From Legionella parisiensis (GTDB lineage: Bacteria; Pseudomonadota; Gammaproteobacteria; Legionellales; Legionellaceae), in NCBI RefSeq assembly GCF_001467945.1, contig NZ_LNYQ01000013.1, forward strand, positions 2,301,098 through 2,365,097: a DNA stretch of 64,000 nt, given 5' to 3'. Of the stretch, positions 38,476 through 44,968 are shown piece after piece. The notes below the pieces were generated by a model that was given only the letters and a program-made list of their open reading frames with translations, ran no database searches and was not told where the DNA came from. Every line of letters starts with the position of its first letter. Position 1 is the first letter of the stretch. A program made the position numbers and the translations under genes.

Positions 38476-38944
38476 TGAATATTCATTGAAAGGCATCAAG
38501 TTCTGGTAAATTCTTGTCTGCTCAAGCACAAGTTAGTAATGAAACCTTCAAATTAAATATGGATGCACGTATATAGGTTCAAGTCTTTCTTTTTGCCTAA
38601 GGGACAGGCTTTTATTTTAGCTAATGGAGAAGAAGTCTTTAAGATGCGAGTACCAATTCACCTCAGATGTAACTAATAGTTGTTCATTTTTTGACTTAAT
38701 TGTTAGGAAAAAGTAAATAAACTGGATAAGTACAATTTATGTGCTATACTAAAAGGTGGACCTGTTATTGGTCTTAGCTTTAAGAGCTGCTAGGATTTTC
38801 TTTGACAAGTGTATTCTAGAAAATGTTGTTCAAAAAGTCAATTATTAGGTGCGATTTTTTTCGACAAAGCTCTTAAAACTAAAGAATGTATTCATTTGAT
38901 TGAATGAGTACTGTTTTTTCTTTGTTTTTATAAGAGGATTTTTA
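38476..38944. other. Intergenic region: traD fossil plus inverted repeat, no intact gene
   Basis: This 469-nt gap separates the broken kinase gene from the gene at 38945. It holds a traD 3' fragment (listed separately) and a pair of 10-nt inverted arms, TTTAAGAGCT at 38779-38788 and AGCTCTTAAA at 38868-38877. The sequence between is A/T-rich with a possible -10 (TATACT near 38755). Nothing else with coding character is visible on either strand. Confidence 0.5.
38581..38676 (+). pseudogene. Fossil 3' end of a second, diverged traD
   Basis: The frame reads 'LPKGQAFILANGEEVFKMRV' followed by 'PIHLRCN' and a stop. This aligns with the end of the intact TraD ('LPKGQAFMIVNGGELYKTRI' then 'PLPISCK'). 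DNA identity between the two is only about two thirds by eye. So this is not a recent duplication but the tail of a traD from a related ICE. It lies just outside the cargo operon, opposite to the intact traD. Confidence 0.8.
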
Positions 38945-39466
38945 ATGAGAAATTTTAAATATGTTGTAGATGATAACTTTGCTAAATCAGAATACCTAAA
39001 AAATGCGCCCTGTTATAGAACTGTAATATGTGCTGCATTTTTAGAATACTACACATTTAATGAGTGCGAAGAAACACTTAGGCTAAAAATAGATGAACTT
39101 ATTAACTCACTCAAAGATAAACAAGAGTTTCGATTATTAGGCATGGGCAATACAAAGATTTATCTAGAAATATATCCAGTGCCTATGCAAAATAAATGCG
39201 GTTTTGTTGTCATAGACCATACAGGGGGATGTTTTCCATTAATAATCTATCCTTATCCAAACAAATCATTCAATGGTAAACCAAATTTATCAAGATGTCT
39301 TGGGCTATCTAGAGCTATTGAAAATATTGAACAAGAAAAAGAACGAATCATTAGTTTATTCATAAAATATAAAAATATATGTGATTTTTTCGATGATTCG
39401 GGTCTTACTTACGATGATTTTCAAAATGAACTACATAGCTTTATATACTCAACTAGAGATAAATAA
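38945..39466 (+). CDS. Hypothetical protein (173 aa)
   Basis: The start at 38945 is preferred because AGAGGA lies upstream; a frame from 38900 adds a hydrophobic stretch without a site. The protein is mixed alpha/beta with many aromatic residues. Cys residues lie in 'NAPCYRTVICAAF' and 'FNECEETL', and a strand pair reads 'YLEIYPVPMQNKCGFVVIDH'. The C-terminal third is helical and charged. I do not recognise a family. The low-GC codon use resembles late-acquired ICE cargo. A strong hairpin follows the stop by 14 nt. Confidence 0.6.
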   Translation: MRNFKYVVDDNFAKSEYLKNAPCYRTVICAAFLEYYTFNECEETLRLKIDELINSLKDKQEFRLLGMGNTKIYLEIYPVPMQNKCGFVVIDHTGGCFPLIIYPYPNKSFNGKPNLSRCLGLSRAIENIEQEKERIISLFIKYKNICDFFDDSGLTYDDFQNELHSFIYSTRDK

Positions 39467-39480
39467 CAATCTTGGTAATT

Positions 39481-39622
39481 CTGCGTCACTGCAAATTTCC
39501 CAGCAGTGACGCAGAAAAATCACCTTGATTTTACCACGTAAAATCAACACATTTCAGCATTTTGTCCTATCCCGCCAATCGGGATTGGACAAAATTATTT
39601 CCAAAATCCCTTGCGAAGCAAG
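39481..39622. other. Dense hairpin cluster (terminator / possible oriT or ssDNA promoter)
   Basis: Four inverted repeats follow one another. CTGCGTCACTGC and GCAGTGACGCAG (39481-39514) form a perfect 12-bp stem with a 10-nt loop. TTGATTTTAC-CAC-GTAAAATCAA (39525-39547) is a 10-bp stem with a 3-nt loop. ATTTTGTCC/GGACAAAAT (39559-39595) encloses an inner CCCG/CGGG stem. CTTGC-GAA-GCAAG is at 39610-39622. The first may end transcription of the gene before it. Such clusters are also typical of conjugation origins and single-strand promoters. The cluster ends 25 nt before a hammerhead ribozyme. Confidence 0.6.
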
Positions 39623-39646
39623 CACCGCTTTGCTAATTTGGAATCA

Positions 39647-39702
39647 AGCATGACTGATGAGCTGGTGAAAAACCGGCGAAACGTCAATCGACGTCTTATG
39701 CT
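39647..39702 (+). ncRNA. Type I hammerhead ribozyme, copy 1
   Basis: All core parts of a hammerhead are present. The 5' strand of stem I is AGCATGA (39647-39653), then CTGATGA (39654-39660). Stem II is GCTGGT/ACCGGC closed by GAAAA. GAAA follows (39678-39681), then stem III CGTC/GACG with loop AATC. The cleavage triplet GUC ends at 39695, and the 3' strand of stem I is TTATGCT (39696-39702). Stem I is the open stem, so this is type I. Self-cleavage would fall after C39695. It lies about 350 nt upstream of the integrase pair, on the same strand. Confidence 0.88.
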
Positions 39703-39704
39703 AA

Positions 39705-39748
39705 GCCACTTCATTCCCTAACTTTGTGGCTGGACGTTCAGTCGGGAA
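39705..39748 (+). ncRNA. H-type pseudoknot after hammerhead 1
   Basis: GCCAC (39705-39709) pairs with GTGGC (39726-39730). TTCCC in the loop (39714-39718) pairs with GGGAA downstream (39744-39748), which gives an H-type pseudoknot. The same design follows hammerhead 2 with a compensatory change in the first stem (GCCAT/ATGGC). A hairpin AACTCC-CTCG-GGAGTT lies further on at 39782-39797. The element begins 3 nt after the ribozyme, so the two probably act as one RNA module. Confidence 0.65.
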
Positions 39749-40048
39749 AAACATCTAGGAATCTCTGTCATCCGACAGGGCAACTCCCTCGGGAGTTTAA
39801 GTCAATTTATTTCAATTTGACCATGGACTTGTATGACAAGAGCCATTGTCTTGTCGTTTTTATTAATCATCAAAACAAGGAGGAAATACACACCCAAAAA
39901 CTGTTGTAAATCGGCGAGATCGTTTGCCTTATAACGATTGATTTGCCCCCTACTTCGAGCTTTATGGCTTTGGCCAGGTTTCATCTTTGAGTGAGCCGCT
40001 CGTTCAACACTAAACCAAAGACAGGGCAAATAAATTTTATCGGATGGG
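39749..40048 (+). other. Leader of the integrase operon, no clear gene
   Basis: Apart from the hairpin at 39782-39797, this 300-nt stretch holds an isolated AAGGAGG near 39880 without a following ATG, and A/T-rich DNA. Long frames on both strands cross it, but they lack ribosome sites and overlap the structured RNA. I see no supported gene. It is best read as a long 5' leader of the integrase genes. Confidence 0.45.
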
Positions 40049-40858
40049 ATGATGAGAAAATACAGCTTAAGACAAACTGCCAATCAATATTTAAAGCTCG
40101 GCAATCAAGGCAGCTACAAAATCAAAAAACAACGAGCATACGTTATTCGTAAAATGATTGATGATTTCTATACCATTGGAGATGTGCCATCTTCGTGGAA
40201 AAATATTCAATCAAATCATATTCATCAACTGGTAGCACATTGGAAAAAGAGTAAACTACGTTCCAGCACGATTATGAATCATATGACTATCGTCCGACAT
40301 TACCTGCTCAGCATAGACTGCCCTATCCCCGATATAGACAATAAATCGCTGCAACTTAGCAAAACAAGCAAGAAACGCAAAAGAAAACTCAAAATCCAGC
40401 ATAACCATTGGCAATCATGGGATAATTCAATCCCCCGCCTTATTATGGCATTACAAACTGAATTTGGGCTTACCTTTCAAGAAGCCATTTATATAAAACC
40501 TGAAATTAACATCCAAACAGACAGCATCTGGATAACCAGAAACATCGCGTTTAATTCCTTGGATAGAACAATTCCTATCAGATTTGAAATGCAAAAATCC
40601 ATCCTGGATGAAATCAAAAAGCTGACTGACGGTAAATCCATTGCTGAGTTTAACGATTATGACGACACCAAAATTGCCTGGCGAAAGGTTTTAAAAAAAC
40701 ATGCCTTACCAATTAATAAAGCATACCGCTATCTCTATGCAAAACAGATGGCTCTGTATCTTTTACCACTATTGGGGAAATACGAAGCCTATTGGGTTAT
40801 TCGCAGCGAAATGGGCATCAAATCCCGTGATTCTTTATGGAGGTATCTCAATGAGTAA
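40049..40858 (+). CDS. Degenerate tyrosine-recombinase paralogue (integrase partner)
   Basis: This 269-residue protein is clearly a paralogue of the following integrase. The N-terminal 'HIHQLVAHWKK...STIMNHM' matches 'HIHILVEHWKT...ATIKNYM'. However, the catalytic Arg in 'FGLRREES' is replaced ('FGLTFQEA', Thr142). The HxxRH box reads 'KAYRYLY', and the LGHSR box reads 'MGIKSRDS'. A C-terminal Tyr266 remains. It should be unable to cut DNA and may be a structural or targeting subunit. The stop overlaps the next start by 8 nt, which suggests the two subunits are made together. Confidence 0.7.
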   Translation: MMRKYSLRQTANQYLKLGNQGSYKIKKQRAYVIRKMIDDFYTIGDVPSSWKNIQSNHIHQLVAHWKKSKLRSSTIMNHMTIVRHYLLSIDCPIPDIDNKSLQLSKTSKKRKRKLKIQHNHWQSWDNSIPRLIMALQTEFGLTFQEAIYIKPEINIQTDSIWITRNIAFNSLDRTIPIRFEMQKSILDEIKKLTDGKSIAEFNDYDDTKIAWRKVLKKHALPINKAYRYLYAKQMALYLLPLLGKYEAYWVIRSEMGIKSRDSLWRYLNE

Positions 40859-41750
40859 GTCCAAACTTAAAAATGCGCAGTATTCCATCAATGAATGTAT
40901 TAAGAAAATCCAAAACTACTCCCACGCCAGCAGAGCGGATATGAAACACATGCTGAATCGCTGCGTCAAAGATTTGCACGCGCTAGGCTATATGGTCACA
41001 CACATCAAAGGATTAAAACCAAAGCACATACACATCCTGGTTGAACACTGGAAAACCCAGAATAAAAATCCTGCAACAATAAAAAATTACATGGCTAAAC
41101 TGCGAAAAGTAGCCTCGGTGCTAAACAAGCCAGAACTGGTTAAGCAAGGCAACGACAGCTATCAAATCAATAAACGTAATTATGCTCCTCAATACAATAA
41201 AGCAATCAACAATGTCGATTTTTCTAAATGCTCAGACCCAATGATCCGTTTATCCCTGGAAGCCCAATTCCTTTTTGGTCTTCGCCGTGAAGAATCTATG
41301 AAGATTGTACTTAGTGATGCCTGGCAAGGAAATAAATTGGTTATAAAGCCTAGCTGGACAAAAGGTGGCATCGGTCGTGATATTAGACTCACGAATGAGC
41401 AACAACGACAATGGCTACTCAATGCGATAAAGCAAGTTCCTGCTGGACAATCTCTCATTCCTAAAGAAAAGACCTATAAAAATCATCTTGCTCAGTATCA
41501 TGAAGTGATAGAAAAAATGGGCTTAAGCAAATGCCATGGCCTTCGCCATGCTTATGCTCAGCGAAGATATCATGAAATTACAAAATCCTATGACAAAACT
41601 GGCAATGGACTTATATGCCCAATTCAAGGAGGCAGAGTATACAACGAACTGAATCCTCTTGAAAAATATTGGGATAGAACCGCAAGGGAAATTATTAGCC
41701 AGTCGCTTGGGCATTCGAGATTGAGTATTACAAAGATCTACTTAGGCTGA
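40851..41750 (+). CDS. int: Tyrosine recombinase (phage-integrase type), ICE integrase
   Basis: This 299-residue integrase has an N-terminal SAM-like domain (Phage_integr_N type) and a catalytic domain of the Integrase_1 type. Catalytic residues are Arg145 in 'FGLRREE', Lys171 in 'WTKGGIG', His229 and Arg232 in 'CHGLRHAYAQ', His288 in 'LGHSR' and Tyr297 in 'KIYLG' at the extreme C-terminus. ATG 40851 has GGAGG upstream; longer frames lack a site. It is expected to insert the element at the tRNA-Thr gene 5.6 kb away. It ends 9 nt into a convergent GNAT gene. Confidence 0.9.
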   Translation: MSKSKLKNAQYSINECIKKIQNYSHASRADMKHMLNRCVKDLHALGYMVTHIKGLKPKHIHILVEHWKTQNKNPATIKNYMAKLRKVASVLNKPELVKQGNDSYQINKRNYAPQYNKAINNVDFSKCSDPMIRLSLEAQFLFGLRREESMKIVLSDAWQGNKLVIKPSWTKGGIGRDIRLTNEQQRQWLLNAIKQVPAGQSLIPKEKTYKNHLAQYHEVIEKMGLSKCHGLRHAYAQRRYHEITKSYDKTGNGLICPIQGGRVYNELNPLEKYWDRTAREIISQSLGHSRLSITKIYLG

Positions 41751-42278
41751 CAATCTTTGTATTTTTAAATCTTCAATACACAATTTCATTTTATAATGTG
41801 GTACTGGGTGCCATGGAGCTATAAATTCCCCAATGATTTCAAAACCAGCTTTTTTATAAACATGAACCGCACGCTCATTAGAGATTTCAGGATCAATAAG
41901 CACGATTTTAGCATCAGAAAATTGCCTTAAGATAAATTCATGTATCATCTGTACTGATAATCCCTTCCCAATATAATCCAACCTGCAAATGAATAAATCC
42001 AGCGTAACTGCACTATCAGGATATTCTTCTGATTTCTCTATTTCAGAAGTAATCAAGTAAGCGAAGGGGATTTCATTATCATAGGCTATCCAATGAGTAG
42101 CCCATGGTTCCCCATCGTTTAAAAATTCATGAAGGTCTTTTATTGTATTACTTAAACCATCACCATGAAGCCATTCATTAATATGTGGCTGATGAATCCA
42201 CCCCAAAACAAGTGCATGTTGCGCATTCATTGGTTTGAAACAAAAACGAACCTCATTTGTGGAGACTTTAATCATCAA
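41742..42278 (-). CDS. GNAT acetyltransferase, AAC(6')-like
   Basis: This 178-residue protein resembles the Acetyltransf_8/AAC(6')-I group. It has 'LVLGWIHQPHINEWLHGD' at the start, 'LFICRLDYIGKGLSVQMIHE' as the acetyl-CoA loop, and 'DPEISNERAVHVYKKAGF' near the end. This layout is shared by aminoglycoside 6'-N-acetyltransferases and siderophore-type GNATs. The drug role is inferred. The gene is convergent with the integrase (9-nt overlap) and lies between the two hammerheads on the opposite strand, so it is probably a later insertion into the region. Confidence 0.75.
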   Translation of the reverse strand: MMIKVSTNEVRFCFKPMNAQHALVLGWIHQPHINEWLHGDGLSNTIKDLHEFLNDGEPWATHWIAYDNEIPFAYLITSEIEKSEEYPDSAVTLDLFICRLDYIGKGLSVQMIHEFILRQFSDAKIVLIDPEISNERAVHVYKKAGFEIIGEFIAPWHPVPHYKMKLCIEDLKIQRLSA

Positions 42279-42424
42279 ATAACACTCAAAAAAACTAGGA
42301 CCTTATCTTTGAATTCTACCATTTATCAGAAAGCGGTCTATTAATAAATTTTCAATTAAGTTCATTTACTATCACTTGAAAAAAGCGCTTGATTTCCAAT
42401 ACAAGCTTGATAATCTGAAAGCAA
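42279..42424. other. Divergent gap between the GNAT gene and hammerhead 2
   Basis: This gap should hold the promoter of the minus-strand GNAT gene and the promoter for the plus-strand leader that carries hammerhead 2. The DNA is A/T-rich, with AAAAGCGCTT near 42391 as a small palindrome. No coding frame is supported. Confidence 0.4.
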
Positions 42425-42472
42425 CACAACTGATGAGTCAGCGCAAATCTGACGAAACCACTAGGTCTTGTG
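42425..42472 (+). ncRNA. Type I hammerhead ribozyme, copy 2
   Basis: Stem I 5' strand CACAA (42425-42429) is followed by CTGATGA (42430-42436). Stem II is GTCAG/CTGAC with loop CGCAAAT. GAAA follows (42454-42457), then a short stem III CC/GG with loop ACTA. GUC gives cleavage after C42467, and TTGTG (42468-42472) is the 3' strand of stem I. Every conserved core base matches, while the stems differ in sequence from copy 1. This argues for selection on structure. Stem III has only two pairs plus the A-U core pair. It lies about 215 nt before the start of the gene at 42687. Confidence 0.85.
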
Positions 42473-42475
42473 ATA

Positions 42476-42520
42476 TGCCATCTTGTTCCCTAATTCCATG
42501 GCAAAGCGTTTAGCAGGGAA
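42476..42520 (+). ncRNA. H-type pseudoknot after hammerhead 2
   Basis: TGCCAT (42476-42481) pairs with ATGGCA (42498-42503), and TTCCC in the loop (42486-42490) pairs with GGGAA (42516-42520). Compared with the copy at 39705, the first stem has a C-G pair replaced by U-A, a compensatory change. Short flanking words are also shared (CATC then AGGA about 5-8 nt after the second stem). The order hammerhead, pseudoknot, leader is the same in both copies. Confidence 0.65.
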
Positions 42521-42686
42521 ACCCATCAGGAGTTGTCTTTACGGCTTTACGCCCGAGGAGTGCTTCAAGCACATCATCATTAATAACCAGGTAAATCAAC
42601 CGATGTTTCGGTGATCTTTTTGCATAACCCAATTGGGATTCATAGTCCCTTTGGGGCTAATCCTCCCTACCCCTAAGGAGCATACC

Positions 42687-42881
42687 ATGCAACAGCAGGA
42701 ACCAGCGCAACTTGAAATTGAACATTTGCTGTTTGAACTGAATTGTTGTGTGAATGATTTAAGTCGTCATCGACTGCAAATTAATCCCTATGACATTCAA
42801 CAGGCAGAGTTAAGTTTGCACAAACTGGAATCTTTGATTTCCTTTGTCAAACAGTTCGATACTCAACGAATTGCTTGTTAA
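42687..42881 (+). CDS. Small helical protein (64 aa) upstream of ssb
   Basis: The start at 42687 was chosen for its strong AAGGAG; an in-frame start at 42633 has none. The 64 residues are helical and charged, with 'LEIEHLLFELNCCVNDLSRH' and 'IQQAELSLHKLESLISFVKQ'. It could be a small DNA-entry protein like those in plasmid leading regions. It is the first gene behind the hammerhead 2 leader and precedes ssb by 100 nt. The family is unknown. Confidence 0.65.
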   Translation: MQQQEPAQLEIEHLLFELNCCVNDLSRHRLQINPYDIQQAELSLHKLESLISFVKQFDTQRIAC

Positions 42882-42900
42882 TTGAAACAAATTAAGTCTT

Positions 42901-42948
42901 ATCCGCATAACAGAAAACCACCTGCCTATGCGGATGTTTTTCTGTTAT
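42901..42948 (+). promoter_or_regulatory. Two interleaved hairpins ahead of ssb
   Basis: ATCCGCATA (42901-42909) pairs with TATGCGGAT (42927-42935). ATAACAGAAAA (42907-42917) pairs with TTTTCTGTTAT (42938-42948). The arms are interleaved and share three bases. They can therefore form a pseudoknot or switch between two exclusive hairpins. The second hairpin ends about 34 nt before the ssb start. It could attenuate ssb expression or act as a promoter on single-stranded DNA. Confidence 0.5.
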
Positions 42949-42981
42949 ACCGCTCAGATTTAACAATAACAGGAGAATACA

Positions 42982-43404
42982 ATGACTGCATCTTTAAACC
43001 GAGTTCAATTAATTGGCAATCTTGGTGCTGATCCCAAAATCGTCACTGGAAAAGATGGACAATCTTTTGTCACAGCTACTTTGGCTACCAATGAATCATT
43101 CAAACAGAATGATGAATGGCAGACCAGAGTGGAATGGCATCAGCTGGTACTATTTGGAAAGCTAACCAAAGTCGCTGAGTATTTAAAGAAAGGTTCACAT
43201 GTATACCTAGAAGGTAAACTGCGTTCTAATCAATGGACAGACAACGAAGGCAAAGCACGTCAAGCCTTAAGCATTATTGTCAACCATATTCAGCTACTCA
43301 GCTCACCCAAATCAGCTGATGAATCTAGCAACAAAACCGCAGAACAGCACATGGCGCAAATGCGTGAAATGTTGCAACCGGATTCAGAAGAAATTCCGTT
43401 TTAA
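42982..43404 (+). CDS. ssb: Single-stranded DNA-binding protein
   Basis: This 140-residue SSB has the OB-fold start 'LNRVQLIGNLGADPKIVTGK' and 'VEWHQLVLFGKLTKVAEYLK', then 'GSHVYLEGKLRSNQW'. The C-terminal tip is 'DSEEIPF', matching the acidic tip that binds partner proteins. It is shorter than chromosomal SSB. Together with ardA it makes up a typical ICE/plasmid entry module that coats and protects incoming DNA. ACAGGAGAA lies at good spacing. Confidence 0.94.
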   Translation: MTASLNRVQLIGNLGADPKIVTGKDGQSFVTATLATNESFKQNDEWQTRVEWHQLVLFGKLTKVAEYLKKGSHVYLEGKLRSNQWTDNEGKARQALSIIVNHIQLLSSPKSADESSNKTAEQHMAQMREMLQPDSEEIPF

Positions 43405-43415
43405 TCATACCCTAC

Positions 43416-43435
43416 CACGGGAGCAAGCTCCCGTG
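43416..43435. terminator. Hairpin between ssb and ardA
   Basis: CACGGGAGC (43416-43424) and GCTCCCGTG (43427-43435) form a nearly perfect 9-bp stem with a 2-nt AA loop; the innermost pairs probably open to give a 4-nt loop. No long T run follows, so full termination is unlikely. It may stabilise ssb mRNA or lower ardA expression. Confidence 0.5.
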
Positions 43436-43469
43436 TGGGATTGCTCCCTTAATACAAGGAGATAATCCC

Positions 43470-43976
43470 ATGGACACCCCTTCAATCTACGTCGCGTGTT
43501 TAGCCTCATACAACAATGCCATTCTGCATGGTGTTTGGATAGATGCCACACAAAGCGAAGATGACATTATGGAAGAAATCTGGGAAATGCTGGATAACAG
43601 CCCTGAACCCAATGCTGAAGAATACGCCATACATGATTATGAAGGATTCGGCAGCATCAAAATCCATGAGTATGAGTCAATAAGTAATATTGTGGAGTAT
43701 GCTTCATTTATTCAAGAACACGGAGAGCTAGGCTTAGCCCTTCTCTGCGATTATTTGGTAGATGATGCACAAACCATGCTGGAGGATCATTACCAAGGTT
43801 GTTATGATTCAGAGGTTGATTTTTCCAGGCAGTTATTTGATGACTGTTATGCCCATCAAATGCCGGATAATTTGATCTGCTATTTTGATTTTGAAGCTTT
43901 TGCTCGGGATCTTTTTATTAGTGATTATTGTTCGGTAGAGTTTGGTGGACAGACATATATTTTTGCGAACTTTTAA
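43470..43976 (+). CDS. ardA: ArdA antirestriction protein
   Basis: This 168-residue, very acidic DNA mimic opens with 'PSIYVACLASYNNAILHGVW'. 'YAIHDYEGFGSIKIHEYESI' follows and the end is 'FEAFARDLFISDYCSVEFGG', all classic for ArdA. It blocks type I restriction enzymes by imitating bent DNA, which protects the incoming ICE. An AAGGAG site is present. A rho-independent terminator follows directly, closing the entry operon. Confidence 0.94.
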   Translation: MDTPSIYVACLASYNNAILHGVWIDATQSEDDIMEEIWEMLDNSPEPNAEEYAIHDYEGFGSIKIHEYESISNIVEYASFIQEHGELGLALLCDYLVDDAQTMLEDHYQGCYDSEVDFSRQLFDDCYAHQMPDNLICYFDFEAFARDLFISDYCSVEFGGQTYIFANF

Positions 43977-44000
43977 GCCCCTCTTTGGGGCATCTTTTTT
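43977..44000 (+). terminator. Rho-independent terminator after ardA
   Basis: GCCCC-TCTTT-GGGGC (43977-43991) is followed by ATCTTTTTT. The hairpin starts at the ardA stop codon. It should end the transcript of the entry module. Confidence 0.85.
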
Positions 44001-44115
44001 AATACTTTAAACTCTAAAATCACTTTGCAATTTCTATTAGGTTTTAAAAATTTTATGTTATAGGCTGTTGGTTCAATGTTAGAATAATCGATTATTTATC
44101 TCGAAATGAACTGAA

Positions 44116-44949
44116 ATGGGTTCTGGTGTATTTATAATTTTATCTGCAATCCTCCATGCAGCATGGAATACATTTGCCAAACGCAATTCAACACCCTATT
44201 ACGAAGTACTGGGAATTATGAGTTTTGCAACTATATTCTCGCTTGTATTTATTCCTTTTTTCTCTGGCCCGTTGTTTGAAACATCTGATTCTTTTTTATG
44301 GGCATTAACATCTGGTTTATTTGAAGGTGGCTATATAATCACATTAGCCATTAGTCTTAGTCAATCTTCGCTTGGTAAAGCTTATATTATTATGCGAGGA
44401 AGCGCCATGGTAATTGTCTGGTTTATCTCAGCATGTTTCCTTGGTGAGAATATAAATTTATTTAATATCATTGGAATATCTTCTGTATTTTCTGGATTAA
44501 TACTTACAAGCCAAACTTTTAACTCTGATCAATCAAGACAATTATTCTTCCCTGTTTTATGTGGTATCTGCATTGCTGGTTATCATTTATGCTATGGTCG
44601 TTCTTTGGCATATGGTGCAAACCCAGCCGCACTCTTTTCTGCCGCTTTATGGATAGCTTTACCTTGTGTTTTTCTTTTGATGAAGAAAAAACAAAGACGA
44701 GTATTCAAAGAACAAGTCAAATCCAATTGGAAAATAACTTCTCTAGGAGGAATTATAAGCGCATTATCCTTCTTATTATTTTTAATCGGATTGCGTCATT
44801 CTGAAGCTGGGCTAGCCCTTACTCTCCGTAATACCTCAGTGGTATTTGCGCAAATATTTGCTTATTTTATTGGTGAAAAGATTTCTCGATATCAGTGGAT
44901 TGGAGCCTTCCTAGTAGCTTTGGGCGCTAGCTTAATATATCCATACTAA
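44116..44949 (+). CDS. EamA/DMT-family transporter
   Basis: This 277-residue inner-membrane protein has about ten helices in two EamA repeats. Signature stretches are 'FIILSAILHAAWNTFAKRNS' and, in the second half, 'ALTLRNTSVVFAQIFAYFIG'. DMT transporters of this type export small metabolites. It is convergent with the oxygenase operon (19-nt gap), so it may be the exporter of that product. This link rests only on position. Confidence 0.85.
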   Translation: MGSGVFIILSAILHAAWNTFAKRNSTPYYEVLGIMSFATIFSLVFIPFFSGPLFETSDSFLWALTSGLFEGGYIITLAISLSQSSLGKAYIIMRGSAMVIVWFISACFLGENINLFNIIGISSVFSGLILTSQTFNSDQSRQLFFPVLCGICIAGYHLCYGRSLAYGANPAALFSAALWIALPCVFLLMKKKQRRVFKEQVKSNWKITSLGGIISALSFLLFLIGLRHSEAGLALTLRNTSVVFAQIFAYFIGEKISRYQWIGAFLVALGASLIYPY

Positions 44950-44968
44950 AAGTGCATAAATCTATGGA

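Noticed and set aside
39724-39909. Plus-strand frame with a TTG start in the integrase leader
   Set aside because: It overlaps the pseudoknot and lacks a ribosome site at its start.
39802-40083. Minus-strand frame of 93 codons opposite the integrase leader
   Set aside because: Part of it looks protein-like, but there is no ribosome site and it runs into the integrase start. I could not link it to a family.
40701-40850. 50-codon extension in front of the active integrase
   Set aside because: It overlaps the first integrase in another frame without a ribosome site, while ATG 40851 has GGAGG.
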